DNA of 64,000 bases from Phaeosaccion multiseriatum (Eukaryota; Ochrophyta, other classes): positions 1,674,001-1,738,000 of the forward strand of contig OZ218952.1 of NCBI GenBank assembly GCA_965112735.1, in the 5' to 3' direction. A model generated the notes under the pieces. The model ran no database searches. It had not been told where the DNA came from and saw nothing but the letters and a program-made list of their open reading frames with translations. A program made the translations under genes and the position numbers. This document shows, in pieces, positions 35,038 through 46,356 of this stretch. Each line of letters opens with the position of its first letter. The first letter of the stretch is position 1.

Positions 35038-38000
35038 ATCATCAACTGCTCATGCTGGTGCTGCGGCTGACCACCCCTGTTGGCGACAAAGTTGTCAAAG
35101 CCCCTGCCCCCAATGCTTATCCCCATCACCGCCCCCCCTGTACCACCACCATGCGTACTTGCGAGCTCCCTGTCAATCATTTTCACCCTCGCCAACGAGC
35201 TCTCCACCTTGGCCTTGAGCGTGCTCTCCTCTATGGTGAACATGAAGAAGCTCCTCAGCGATAAAGAGACCTCCTCCAGCGTCGAGGTCAGGGCCTCATT
35301 CCGGGCTGCCAAAACGTACATTTGCTGTTCCGCCCAAGCCCCTGCTTCGTCCTCACGATCACCACCCCCAGCAGCACCATTTGCTGCCATCCCTGCCCCC
35401 TTGGGCCCGTCCACTCCTGGGTGGTCCTTGTTGCCCTTGTCCGCGCTAGTCGCGGTGTCCTTGGGGGTGGCATTGGTGGCCCCCTTCGCCGGATTGCTGC
35501 TGCTGCTGCTGCTGCTACTACTACTGCTACTGTTGCTGGCGCCTACGCCGACCGGAAATGCATGCGGGCTGTTTCCCCCTCCCCTCGGCGGGCTGGCCAT
35601 CTTCCTTCGGCAGTCGACGAGCTGCTTCCGGAGCTTCTCATTCTCCCAGCGAGCACTCTCCAAATCATTCTGCAGCTCGTATATCCTTGCTTCTGCCCGG
35701 GCACTCCCCCAGATGCCCCCACCCCCTCCCTCTCCTCCTCCTCCTCCTCCTCCTCCTCCTCCTCCTCCTCCTCCTCCTCCTCCTCCTCCTTCTTCTTCTC
35801 CTTCTCCTCCTCCTCCTCCCTCTGCATCTGCTCCCTCCCCCTGAGCACCCGCACCACTACTACTAGCACTACTACTAGCACTGAGCTGTTTGACCAGCCC
35901 CTTGAGGTAGTGCAGCTCCTTCTGCAGACGCACCACCAAGGCATAGTCCACAGGGCGCTGCTCATTGACGCGCACCACGCCCATTACTTGTTTGGCTCGG
36001 TCCGCAAAGCGCAAAGTGGACACTGTCTCCTCGACACACGCCGCGGCCGGGCTCAACGTCGCAATGAGACGGGTTTTGGTGTTGCCTCCGAGTGAGTCCT
36101 GCAACAAGCGAGTCAGCTTGGAGTCTCGAAACGGTACGTGTACGTGCTGCGACGCGTACGGCTTGTTGTTGCACGCCGTTAACGCCGCAATGACCCGCCC
36201 CAGCGTGTAGAGACTGACGTTAATGTTGTTCATCTCGGTAACGCGCTGCTCCTCCATGTCCTGACGAATGTCCCACTTTTCCGAACCGGCAAGGTCCACA
36301 AGGTTAAACTTTGACTTGAGCACTCTCTCCTGCCCATCCGCGTCCCCCCTCCGCTGCTCCAGAATGATCTGAAAGATGCTGTGGCTTCTGCTCGACGCCT
36401 GATTCATGTGCGTCTCCCGAATGGCTCGATGCTCCTCCCCTAAGCGCAACAGCGACAAGCAGTCCGCAGCGCTGTGCACGGCGTACTCGCTCAGCCCTTG
36501 TACAAACACCCCGGACCCCTCTTCGTTGTGGATAGTCAGCGGGTGGGTCCTGCTCGGGTCTCGGAGCATATCGAAGAGTTGCTCGTTGTATATCTGCACG
36601 AGGCTGCACCACACCAGCATGTGCGTGGAGCTGCCCCGTTCTCGTGCCCCTCCTCCACCCCCTCCTCCCCCTCCCCTTCCCCCTGCCGAGCCGCTGTCGG
36701 GCCCGTTCTGCAGCCCTTTGATGCTGTCAAACAGCTGAGAGATGGCCCGAGGGATGATGCCCGCATCTGGCCCCACCCTATGTGTGTGAGTGTGTGCGTG
36801 AGGAGTACGGCAGCAGCTCGGTGGTTGGAAGGCGGGCGGGCGTAGGGTACAAGTACAGGGAAGGGGGTAGGTAGCTTGGTGGAGGTGGGTGGGTGGACAA
36901 ACGCCTTTGGAAGGGAGGAGGGAGAACTCTCCTCGGCCCTGTATTCGGAGGGCTGAGTTGTTGCCCCTTCCTTTCCTATTCTACTCTCTCTCTCCCTCGG
37001 CTCTACTTGCTCACCTGGTACCGAGCGGCCCGCAGGAGTCCGCCAGAGCGTGGCCGCGCCTTGCCCCGATCATGGTGTGCGTCTTACCCGAGCCAGTCTG
37101 TCCGTACGCAAACACCGTGCTGTTGAAGCCTTCCAGCACCGACGTGACGCACTCCTCGACGGTGTCGTATGTGTTGGCCTGAGACGCTTCAGGACCTAAC
37201 GCGGCATCAAAGCTGCACTGCACCCGTGTGCTCGCCTTTCGGCCCCGCACCGTCACGCTACCCTTCTCACTATCCACCTGCACAATCTCTTCCTGACTTC
37301 TGCTGTCGAAACCCACGAGATCTTCCCACGGAAGAAGAGGTCTGACTCTCACTAGTACCTTGATGGTTTCCTGCTGGCCCGCAGGCTCTTCTTTCGCTTC
37401 CCTGTGGTCGTCTCCCCCTCCTTCTCCCGCTCTTGCTTCTATTGAATTAGACTCTACCCTCATACCTGCTGCTCCAGCTTGCAGTCCACTCTTCTTCGCC
37501 CTATCACCTTCTCCTCCTCCCCTACCAGCTGATCCTCTCGACCCTCGTCCTGCCCCCGCTCTCCTCTCCGCCACCAGCCCTTCTGACTCCTCTCTCCGTC
37601 GCGGCGTCCTTCGCGGGGCGCCCCTACGGGGGGATCTTGTCTGCATTCCGTTCGCTCCTCCTCGCACCCCATGCTCGCCTTGCCACCCTTCGCCTCCCCC
37701 GTCCGAATCCTGTCGACTCCCCCTATCAGAGGCCCTCCTCTCCGTAGTCTGCACGACCTCGCCACCTTCTCCACCGTGCTCCATAGATGCTGTATGCATC
37801 GAGCTAGCCGCATTGCCGCTGCTGCTCCTCCGTCTTAGGGACTCAATCTTCTCAATCATATCGCAGGCGTGCGGGACATTCGAATCTCTCCAGCTGTTCC
37901 CACAGCGATGACAGGCCTTGTCGGTCGGCTGAGCCTCTTTCCCCTCTATAAATCGTTCGCCTCTACTACTTCCTGCTCTGCTATGGCTCCTACTACTACC

Positions 38001-38081
38001 GCTTCTGCTATTGCCCCTGCTCCCTGTGATGGAGAGGGGGGGAGCAGCCGGAACCGGAGTTTCCGTAGCAGTCTTCATCAT
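33566..38081 (-). CDS. Kinesin motor protein with internal motor domain
   Basis: Microtubule-dependent ATPase. Exons (minus): 38081-37015 and 36777-33566, about 1425 residues. ATG 38081 (MMKTATETPV) is the first true ATG in the frame. The N terminus has a small Cys/His motif (CHRCGNSW, then HAC) before a helix. The motor domain begins near residue 238 (ETIKVLVRVRPLLPWED) and carries the P-loop AYGQTGSGKTHTMIG, switch I NQASSRSHSIFQ, switch II NLVDLAGSEKW and FRDSKLTRLLQDSLGGNTKT. Coiled coils follow, with Gln, Gly and Ser runs, and a late highly charged coil (RLKRELKAAKERMRKTLQLQ). The frame breaks at a run of 11 G (plus-strand C 34488-34498): one base fewer or two more joins the motor frame to the downstream coil frame as a Gly run. 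The kinesin subfamily is not assigned. Confidence 0.88.
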
Positions 38082-38418
38082 TTCACCCAAGTTCTCCTCC
38101 TCGGTGCATCCTGTCCTTGTGGTGCAGCAATATCTGTTGAAGGGACGTTCTAGCCCTTCTCCAGGATCTCTGGGGGGCCACCACTGTGGGGGCCGGGTTT
38201 TCGAAAGGGCCGTTACTCTGCTTCGCGTGTTGGTTGTTTTTTTAGGAGGAGCGCCTGGTTTTCTTCTGTTCTTGCCTTTGCGCGGCCGTGCTCGAGAGGG
38301 GGCAAGAGCGATGGAGGCCCGAGAAGAGAGGTAGGATATCTCTGGAGACTGGAAGCCAGAGTCGGGCTCAGATAGGGTACTTTTGGAGGCTGGAAGCGAG
38401 AGCTTCCGGCTGACAGTG
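38082..38418. promoter_or_regulatory. Divergent promoter region, kinesin and ubiquitin-like gene
   Basis: 337 bp between divergent ATGs. Both strands are open for part of it by chance, but no ATG extends either gene. Two copies of a GGAGRCTGGAAGC word occur around 38344 and 38386. The promoter role is inferred. Confidence 0.45.
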
Positions 38419-38571
38419 ATGGCGGTGCTTCCGGATGTACCACAAAGGGGGCCACCCTCCCCAATGGAGTTGTCCACTATGATGGAGAACCTCCTTTGTA
38501 AGGGAGGAAGAACCTTGAGCGAGGGCGTCCGAAATATGAAGGCAGCGCGCACAAGAGAGCGTCGCCTCCGT

Positions 38572-38617
<46 letters not shown>

Positions 38618-41155
38618 TGGAGCAGCAGCAGCACACTGTAACCTTCGGCGACGCCACAGCAGTGGAAGGGAATCTTCCGCGGAGTGAGAGTGCGCCGGCC
38701 TTGGCGACGAAAGCAGGAGCGGGAGGATTTCCATCCAAAGGAGGGAGCACGCAGACAGTGCTGCTCGCAAAGACCCTGGAGGATGAAGGAGACGACAACA
38801 TCGCTCTCGAGGCTACAGAATTTGAGGAGTCCGACATAGAAGGAGTGGAGAGGTACAACGGCGGCCCGCTCGTCGAGGTGAGTCTGCACCGCCAGCCCCT
38901 CCCCCGCCCCCCTACAGTAGCGTTGACGCATGTTCTTTCGCTTCTCCCGTTCTCGCGCCCCCTCTCTCTCCGTCACCAGGCCTCCTTCCTGCCAGACGTG
39001 AGCAAGGCATGGGATGTGGCGCGTGTGCACGGCGGCATTGCAAGCATCTACGCCGCCAAAGCCATGGACGACGAAGACCGCCATGCCAAGGGACGGAAAA
39101 GGTGCAGGTGGAGAGAGCCGAGTGGAACGCTCGGCAGTCAGTCCCTTCAGTGCGTCTATCTTACCCTCCTCCTCCTCCTCCTCCTCCTCCTCCTCCTCCT
39201 CCTCCTCCTCCTCCTCCTCCTCCTCCTCCTCCTCCTCCTCCTCCTCCTCCTCCTCCTCCTCCTCCTCCTCCTCCTCCTCCTCCTCCTCCTCCTCCTCCTC
39301 CTCCTCCTCCTCCTCCTCCTCCTCCTCCTCCTCCTCCTCCTCCTCCTCCTCCTCCTCCTCCTCCTCCTCCTCCTCCTCCTCCTCCTCCTCCTCCTCCTCC
39401 TCCTCCTCCTCCTCCTCCTCCTCCTCCTCCTTTGTGCTGCCCCCCTTTGCCCTTTCAGACAAAGCTTGGCCGCCTTCACGCGCTCTCTCTTGCTGCAAGT
39501 GTACAGGGTTCCTGCCGTGGCTCAGCGACAGATGGAAGGACTCTGTAGCGGCGTGGTGGTGCACATGGTGAGCTTGTGCGAGACGAAGCGCTGCTGCCGA
39601 TGGAAAGAAGCATACATTTCATCTTTCTTCTCCTGCTCCTTCTCCCGTCTCCATCGGCTGTGCCTTGCGACAACACACACTCTCTCTTTCTCCCTCCCTC
39701 CCTCTCTCCCTCCCTCCCTCCCTCCCTCCCTCCCTCCCTCCCTCCCTCCCTCCCTCCCTCCCTCCCTCCCCCCCTCCCTCCCTCCCTCCCTCCCTCCCTC
39801 CCTCCCTCCCTCCCTCCCTCCCTCCCTCCCTCCCTCCCTCCCTCCCTCCCTCCCTCCCTCCCTCCCTCCCTCCCTCCCTCCCTCCCTCCCTCCCTCCCTC
39901 CCTCCCTCCCTCCCTCCCTCCCTCCCTCCTTCCTCCCTCCCTCCCTCCCTCCCTCCCTCCCTCCCTCCCTCCCTCCCTCCCTCCCTCCCTCCCTCCCTCC
40001 CTCCCTCCCTCCCTCCCTCCCTCCCTCCCTCCCTCCCTCCCTCCCTCCCTCCCTCCCTCCCTCCCTCCCTCCCTCCCTCCCTCCCTCCCTCCCTCCCTCC
40101 CTCCCTCCCTCCCTCCCTCCCTCCCTCCCTCCCTCCCTCCCTCCCTCCCTCCCTCCCTCCCTCCCTCCCTCCCTCCCTCCCTCCCTCCCTCCCTCCCTCC
40201 CTCCCTCCCTCCCTCCCTCCCTCCCTCCCTCCCTCCCTCCCTCCCTCCCTCCCTCCCTCCCTCCCTCCCTCCCTCCCTCCCTCCCTCCCTCCCTCCCTCC
40301 CTCCCTCCCTCCCTCCCTCCCTCCCTCCCTCCCTCCCTCCCTCCCTCCCTCCCTCCCTCCCTCCCTCCCTCCCTCCCTCCCTCCCTCCCTCCCTCCCTCC
40401 CTCCCTCCCTCCCTCCCTCCCTCCCTCCCTCCCTCCCTCCCTCCCTCCCTCCCTCCCTCCCTCCCTCCCTCCCTCCCTCCCTCCCTCCCTCCCTCCCTCC
40501 CTCCCTCCCCTCCCTCCCTCCCTCCCTCCCTCCCTCCCTCCCTCCCTCCCTCCCTCTGTCCCTCCCTTTGTCCCTCCCTCCCTCTTTCCGTCCCTCCCCC
40601 TCTCCCTCCCTCCCTCCCTATCAGCACGACCCCATGCTCGGTCTGCGCATCAAAGTGTTTGGAGTGGCGACGGGAATCATCCGCCTACCCTTCGACAGCC
40701 GCGGCATTGCCTACGATGAGGTGAGGACCCCTCCTCCGCTCCTTCTCGGCACTCGGCACAGGCTGAGCGTTGCTTCCTTTGATACGTCTATCGTCGCTCC
40801 TCTTAGCTGCTTGCTCTCTTTCCCATGTTTTCCCGCTTGCCTGCCTGCCTGCCTGCCTGACTGCCTGCCTACCTGCCCGCTGCCTCTGCACATGCGGGCA
40901 TGTGTGTGTGTGGGTGGGTGTCTGTGTGCGTGTGCGTGTGCGTGTGCGTGTGCGTGGGTGCGTGTGTGTATGCGTATGTTTGTGCATATGTGTTTGTGTC
41001 CATGCAGGGAGCGGGGAACTTTCTGGTGCTCGCCCTCCGATTCCTCGCCCCCGCCGCAGACGTGGGCAAATTCCTGTCCCCCCCTGGAGGTGAGTGAGCT
41101 GAGCGCACGCACGCACACACGTACACACACACGCACGCACACACGCACGCACACA

Positions 41156-41195
<40 letters not shown>

Positions 41196-43064
41196 CGTAC
41201 GCACACACACACACCTTCCTCTTGTCCACCTCTGCCTCCCCTCCCCAGCCTCAATTCTCTTTCGTCCCTCTTCATGTGCTCTCGCTGCTGCTGCCGCTGC
41301 CCCACTTCGTTTGCCTTCGTCCGTCCGTCCCGCCCGTGCAGGCCTCAGTAGTATGGTAAAGGGCTCCGCCCCTATCAAGTCAGTGTGCAACGCTCTGCTC
41401 CGGCCCCTCGCCGCGTCTCTGGGCGTGCAGGCAGGAGAGCCCACAGCCAAGGTTATGGAGTCTTCGCTGTGCATCATACTCGGTGAGTGGCGAAGAGCGA
41501 GTGCCGAGAGGAGTAGTGACTCACTCATCCACTCACTCACTCACTCACTCACTCACTCACTCACTCACTCACTCACTCACTCACTCACTCACTCACTCAC
41601 TCACTCACTCACTCACTCACTCACTCACTCACTCACTCACTCACTCACTCACTCACTCACTCACACACACACACACTCACTCACTCACTCACACTCACTC
41701 ACTCACTCACTCACTCACTCACTCACTCACTCACTCACTCTCTCACTCACTCACGCACTCACTCACTCACTCACCCACCCACCCACTCACTCCCACACAC
41801 ACACACTAACTCACACACACTCACTCACCCTCCCACCCCGCCCTCCCAGGTCTCAATGTGGCCGGCGCTACAGACGCCAACGTCACCCTTCTCTCCCGCC
41901 TCCACAGCAGCGGCAAGCGCCAATCCGCGAGGGCTATACTGCGCCGCCAAGTGGAGATCGCCCTGCAGACTGCAGAACTTCCCATCGATTGGCTGCTCTA
42001 CCGACTTGCCATGGCAAGGTGAGGGAGGGAGGTGAAGTGATTTGTGTCCGGACTGATGTCCTGACTGATGTCCTGACTGATGTCCATCACTGACTTGGAT
42101 TACGCATCCATCAATCACTGACTTATGTCAACCACTGACTTACTATACACCACTCTCACCACTGACATTTACGTAACATTCCATCACTACTCATCATGCT
42201 CAGGTATAAGCTCGTCACCCCGGACCACGCAGATCGCTGGGGAGACGACAAGGGGCTTGAGTACGGCTGGGGCTTCACGCAGCCGGCGAGGCCTGTCGCC
42301 GCCGGCGCCGCCGGGACTGAGGTTGGTCCTACTGACCGGGAGCGTGAGTGTGATCGTGACCACACGAGTGGCCCCTGGGGGGGGTGGAGAAGAGGAAAGC
42401 AGCAGCAGCAGGTGGAGGAGGAGGAGGAGCAGCAGGAGCAGCAGCAGCAGCAGCAGCAGGGGGGGGGGCGAAGACGGGCCATCTCAATGGAAGTCGATGA
42501 TGCCTTGGCGGAGCTCTCGTCCCGACCATCACGCGGGAGATCCTCTGGCCCCCGGGGGAAGGGGAAGGAGCAGCGACAACAGCACCCTCAACCCCACCGG
42601 CATGAGAAGCAGCAGCAGCAGGCCAGAGGGACAGGGGGAGGGGGAGGGAGAGGGAGAGGGAAAGGAGGGAAGGCAGGTGCTTCAACGGGGGGCAGTCGGC
42701 ACAGCGCTCCTGTCGGCCCCCACGGCAGCAGCAGTAGCAGCAGCAACCCTATGGAGCAGTCGATGGTCATGGAAGACTGCCGCCCGATCGCACTGCGAGG
42801 GGGAGAAGACCCACAGCAGTTGGGGATACAGCAGCAGCAGGGCACATCCTCCTCCTCCTCTGGCGAGCGGAAATGGGCCTGCGATCGCCGCCTACTGAGG
42901 GACGGCCAAGGTAACCCTCATGCTTCTGATGCTTCTGATGCTGAACCCGAGCCTAAGCCTGCTTCTCACCCTCGCCCTCACTCTCACCCTCACTCTCACC
43001 CTCACCCTCGCCCTTACCCTCACCCTCACCCTCACCCTCACTCTCACCCTCACCCTCACCCTCT

Positions 43065-43102
<38 letters not shown>

Positions 43103-44889
43103 GTCACCCTCACCCTCACTCTCACCCTCACCCTCAACCTCAACCTCACCCATACCCTACTTACCACTGGACAGGGGAAGAGACATGCTGGGAGGAGGCC
43201 CGTAGCGAGTACAACTGGCGCCGCCACACGCGAGACATAACCGTCATGTGCAGGAATTCCTTTGGGCAGGTAACATATCGATGTTTATATATATATGGAT
43301 GTTTGGAGTGTTGATCTATGTTTATAGGCCAGGTAATGTATCGATGTTTGGCGTGTTGATCGATATTTGGAGTGTTGATCGATGTTTGGAGTGTTGATCG
43401 ATATTCATAGGCCAGGTAATATATCGATGTTTGGCGTGTTGATCGATATTTGGAGTGTTGATCGATGTTTGGAGTGTTGATCGATATTTGGAGTGTTGAT
43501 CGCTATTTGGAGTGTTGATCGATATTTAGAGTGTTGGTCGATATTTGGAGTGTTGATCGATATTTGGAGTGTTGATCGATATGTAGAGTGTTGATCGATA
43601 TTTGGAGTATTTGGAGTGTTGATCGATGTTTGGAGTGTTGGTCGATGTTTGGAGTGTTGATCGATGTTTGGAGCGTTGATCGATATTTGAAGTGTTGATC
43701 GATATTTTGAGTGTTGATCGATATTTGGAGTGTTGATCGATATTTGGATTGTTGATCGATGTTTTGAGTGTTGATCGATGTTTGGAATGTTGATCGATAT
43801 TTGAAGTGTTGATCGATGTTTGGAGTGTTGATCGATGTTTGAAGTGTTGATCGATATTTGGAGTGTTGATCGATGTTTGGAGTGTTGATCGATATTTTGA
43901 GATTTGGAGAGCCTCTTCGGGTATAGTGTAAACAGTCAATCGGGCTGCTCCTCCTGTCGTGCGTCAGTAGCTCGTGAGCCCACCGGGGACAGATCACAAA
44001 TGGCATCAACATACAACAGTAGGGCACAGTGCTATTGAAGTGTGACTATAAGGGGGGAGTGGCCTTACGTAAGGGGGGGTGGCCGTAGCTAGTCTGGGCA
44101 GATTCGTGTTTCGAGTGACACAATCTACAGAGTCTTGATCCTCCTTCGACTTGGTGAATTGGTGCTGCGGCCGGCTTTCTGTGGGTGTGGTGTATCTACG
44201 CCAAGTATTCCGACGGTCCCAGACTGCTAAACTGAAACTGAAACTGAAACTGATACTGGCAGGTGTTTACGGTGCGATTGGCGCCATCCACCACCATCCA
44301 CACGGTGAAGCACAAGCTCGGCAGCAAGCTTAGCACAGAGGCCTTTGTCATTGTGTTTCAGGGCACGGAGCTCAAGGACCAAGAGACTATCGAGGGGTGT
44401 GGGGTGCCGCATAACGCCACGCTCATGCTTTATGACCAAGGTGAGGGAGGGAGGGGGAGGGGAGGGGAGGGGAGGGGAGGGGAGGAGAGGGGAGGGGGAG
44501 GGGAGGGGGAGGGGAGGGGGAGGGGAGGGGGAGGGGAGGGGAGGGGAGGGGAGGATAATAGAGGAAAGGAGAGCAGAGGAGAAGAGAGGAAAAACATACA
44601 TACGGTCACACAAAAACACCTATCGCCCTTTGCCCCGCCCCCCCCCTCCCTCTCCCCCTTCCATCGCTCAGACCACTGGGGCCAGAAGAAGTCATCCAAA
44701 GACACTCCTTCCACCTCTGCCCCTGTGGTGAGCAGAGACGAGCGGCGCACTCCCACGTGCGAGCTGTTGGGCTGGGGTAAGAAGAAGCCCCGCAGGACAG
44801 GCTCGGGGTCGGGGGGGGGGGGAGGGCAGAGCTACGCCAACTACAAGTACTTTGGCAAAGCATCTTCCTCTTTCGTCGCTCACTCGTGA
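38419..44889 (+). CDS. Unrecognised protein with C-terminal ubiquitin-like domain
   Basis: Eleven exons whose phases all close: 38419-38877, 38980-39101, 39459-39567, 40625-40720, 41008-41089, 41342-41482, 41850-42018, 42204-42910, 43175-43269, 44263-44440, 44672-44889; about 790 residues. A start at ATG 38464 is also possible. The N-terminal part is basic with a Gln run ([10 protein letters not shown] then Q14). The middle exons form a conserved-looking helical/hydrophobic region I do not recognise ([52 protein letters not shown]). A low-complexity Gln/Ser/Gly exon 8 follows. Exon 10 encodes a ubiquitin-like fold: [43 protein letters not shown]. The C terminus ends [19 protein letters not shown] with no exposed GG, so it is a UBL domain and not a conjugated modifier. 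Exon 8 also reads in frame through 42911-43174. Confidence 0.75.
39165..39432 (+). repeat. CTC trinucleotide tract, ~268 bp, intron 2 of UBL gene
   Basis: An uninterrupted (CTC)n tract that ends 26 bp before the exon 3 acceptor CAG (39456-39458). Confidence 0.97.
39690..40620 (+). repeat. TCCC tetranucleotide tract, ~930 bp, intron 3 of UBL gene
   Basis: About 230 units of TCCC with very few interruptions (near 39770, 39927 and 40508), becoming irregular after 40555. It runs into CTATCAG, the acceptor of exon 4. Confidence 0.97.
41100..41215 (+). repeat. ACGC/ACAC tract in UBL gene intron 5
   Basis: About 110 bp of ACGC and ACAC units beginning just after the intron 5 donor GTGAGTGAGCTGAGC. 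Confidence 0.9.
41520..41830 (+). repeat. ACTC tract in UBL gene intron 6
   Basis: About 300 bp of CACT units with ACAC patches, ending 20 bp before the exon 7 acceptor. Confidence 0.95.
42911..43174 (+). repeat. CCCTCA hexamer tract, exonic or intronic in the UBL gene
   Basis: About 190 bp of CCCTCA/CTCTCA hexamers lie between a donor (GGTAACC) and an acceptor (TGGACAG). The segment is 264 bp, a multiple of three, without in-frame stops. Retained, it adds a His-Pro-rich stretch; spliced, it leaves phase unchanged. Confidence 0.85.
43277..43910 (+). repeat. ~19-bp minisatellite GTGTTGATCGATATTTGGA in UBL gene intron 9
   Basis: About 30 copies with variants GATGTTTGGA, TTTTGA and TTTGAA. Most units contain the palindrome ATCGAT within TTGATCGAT. 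It occupies two thirds of a 993-bp intron. Confidence 0.93.
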
Positions 44890-45177
44890 GAAAGACTTTT
44901 GCGGAGAATCACATACACATCTCACCTATCTAGGTATTGGTTAGCTAACCTCAGTCTTACTTAATCATATGTAGTCTTACTTGAGTATGGAAATCGCCAC
45001 ACGCACCTTTGAAGCGGTTGCGAAATTAAAAGTCTGTACAGGTCCCCCCCCCCCCCCCCCCAAGAACAAACAAAACCAAAGAGCAGTACAGCTCTCCTCC
45101 TCCTCCTGCACCACCACCACCAAACCCCTGCCCTCGCCCCCTTTAACTGTGGCATCAGAGCATCACACACCCCTTCA
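44890..45177. other. Convergent spacer between the UBL gene and the coiled-coil/PPC gene
   Basis: 288 bp with a run of 18 C at about 45043-45060 and a few CCACCA units. No gene is seen. Confidence 0.6.
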
Positions 45178-46319
45178 TCAGACACTGAGCTGCGGAAACA
45201 AACTCGGCTCCAGTCTTGCGAGGCTCCTCCGTGCTAAGGCCTCCGCCCTTCCGCGTTCCTCCCGCCCCACCCCGTACTCCGACGACGCCTCTGTTACATG
45301 CAGACCCCCCCGGGGAGGGCGTAGATCCGGAGGGGACGACTGCTCCCCTGCTGCATGCACCGATCCCGTGCCTACAGCGCCGCCGTCGGCACCACCGCCC
45401 CTCCCCCCCTTGCTGTTATTACTCATGTTGGTGAAAGTGGACACGCTCCCACTGCCTGCCACCTTTCCGACACCATTAACACTATTGACACCACCTGTTC
45501 CTCCTCCTCCTCCTCCTCCTCCTCCTCCTCCTCCTCCTCCTCCTCCTCCTCCTCCTCCTCCTCCTCCTCCCCCTCCCCCTCCCCCCCCTCCTCCTCCTCC
45601 TCCTCCTCCCCTCCCCTCTCCTCCTCCACCACCTCCCCCTCCCCCCGCCCCCCTTCGGCTCGCGGCCAGTGACCTCTGCCACGAGGGATCAAGCCTCCTC
45701 AGCGTATACTTCGGGGGGCCGGGTGCGGCAGCCATCAGAGGCAGCAAGGAGGGTGAAGGCGAGGCAGCCACACCAGTTGGTGATACAGCGGCGATGTGGA
45801 GCGCCTTGGAGAAGGCGGCCCTGCGTCGCTCCTCGGCATCGCTCGAAATGCTGACGCTCGACAGCCCGTTACCGATGCCCTGCGGCGGCTGCTGCTGCTG
45901 CTGTTGCTGTATCACCAACTGTTGTCGTTGCCTGCTTCTACTGTAGGGGCAAGCCCTGGCCATGTCTCGGTCTATGCGGGCCACCTCCTCCCAGTCCGCT
46001 CCGATGGCGGGCTTCGGTCTACTAGCGGCCCCGCTCACGCTGCTGCCTGTGATAAGCGATACATTGTGGTTATTGCCATTGTTGTCGTTGTTGTCGTTGT
46101 CGTTGTTGCTGTTGTTGTTGTCTCTTCTTCCTCCCACTGCATCACCACCGTTCCCCTTCTCCCTCCTCAGCGCTGCTGGAGAAAGAGGATTCATAATCGA
46201 CTCCAGCGAAGCCGAATCGTAATCGGAAGCGTACTCGTCGTCGCCAATCCCTGCTCCTGTACCACCACCTCCTGCACCACCTTTCCTCGTCGTCACCGGT
46301 GGCGTATTGTTCCTGCTAC

Positions 46320-46356
<37 letters not shown>

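Noticed and set aside
38082-38552. Extension of the kinesin upstream to 38552
   Set aside because: The frame has no ATG above 38081 (only GTG/TTG), and it overlaps the divergent gene's first exon.
38368-41359. Very long open frames of Ser-Leu-Pro-Pro, Leu, Glu or Arg repeats on both strands
   Set aside because: They are translations of the CTC and TCCC tracts, open in all frames because the units lack stops. The flanking exons have splice sites that remove the tracts.
42950-43150. CCCTCA hexamers as interstitial telomere repeat
   Set aside because: The usual stramenopile telomere is CCCTAA; only one base differs, but CTCTCA and CCCTCG variants and the location inside a gene make a simple hexamer expansion more likely.
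43277-43910. Regular repeat array as a CRISPR candidate
   Set aside because: Units are contiguous with no unique spacers, no cas genes are nearby, and the window is clearly eukaryotic nuclear DNA.
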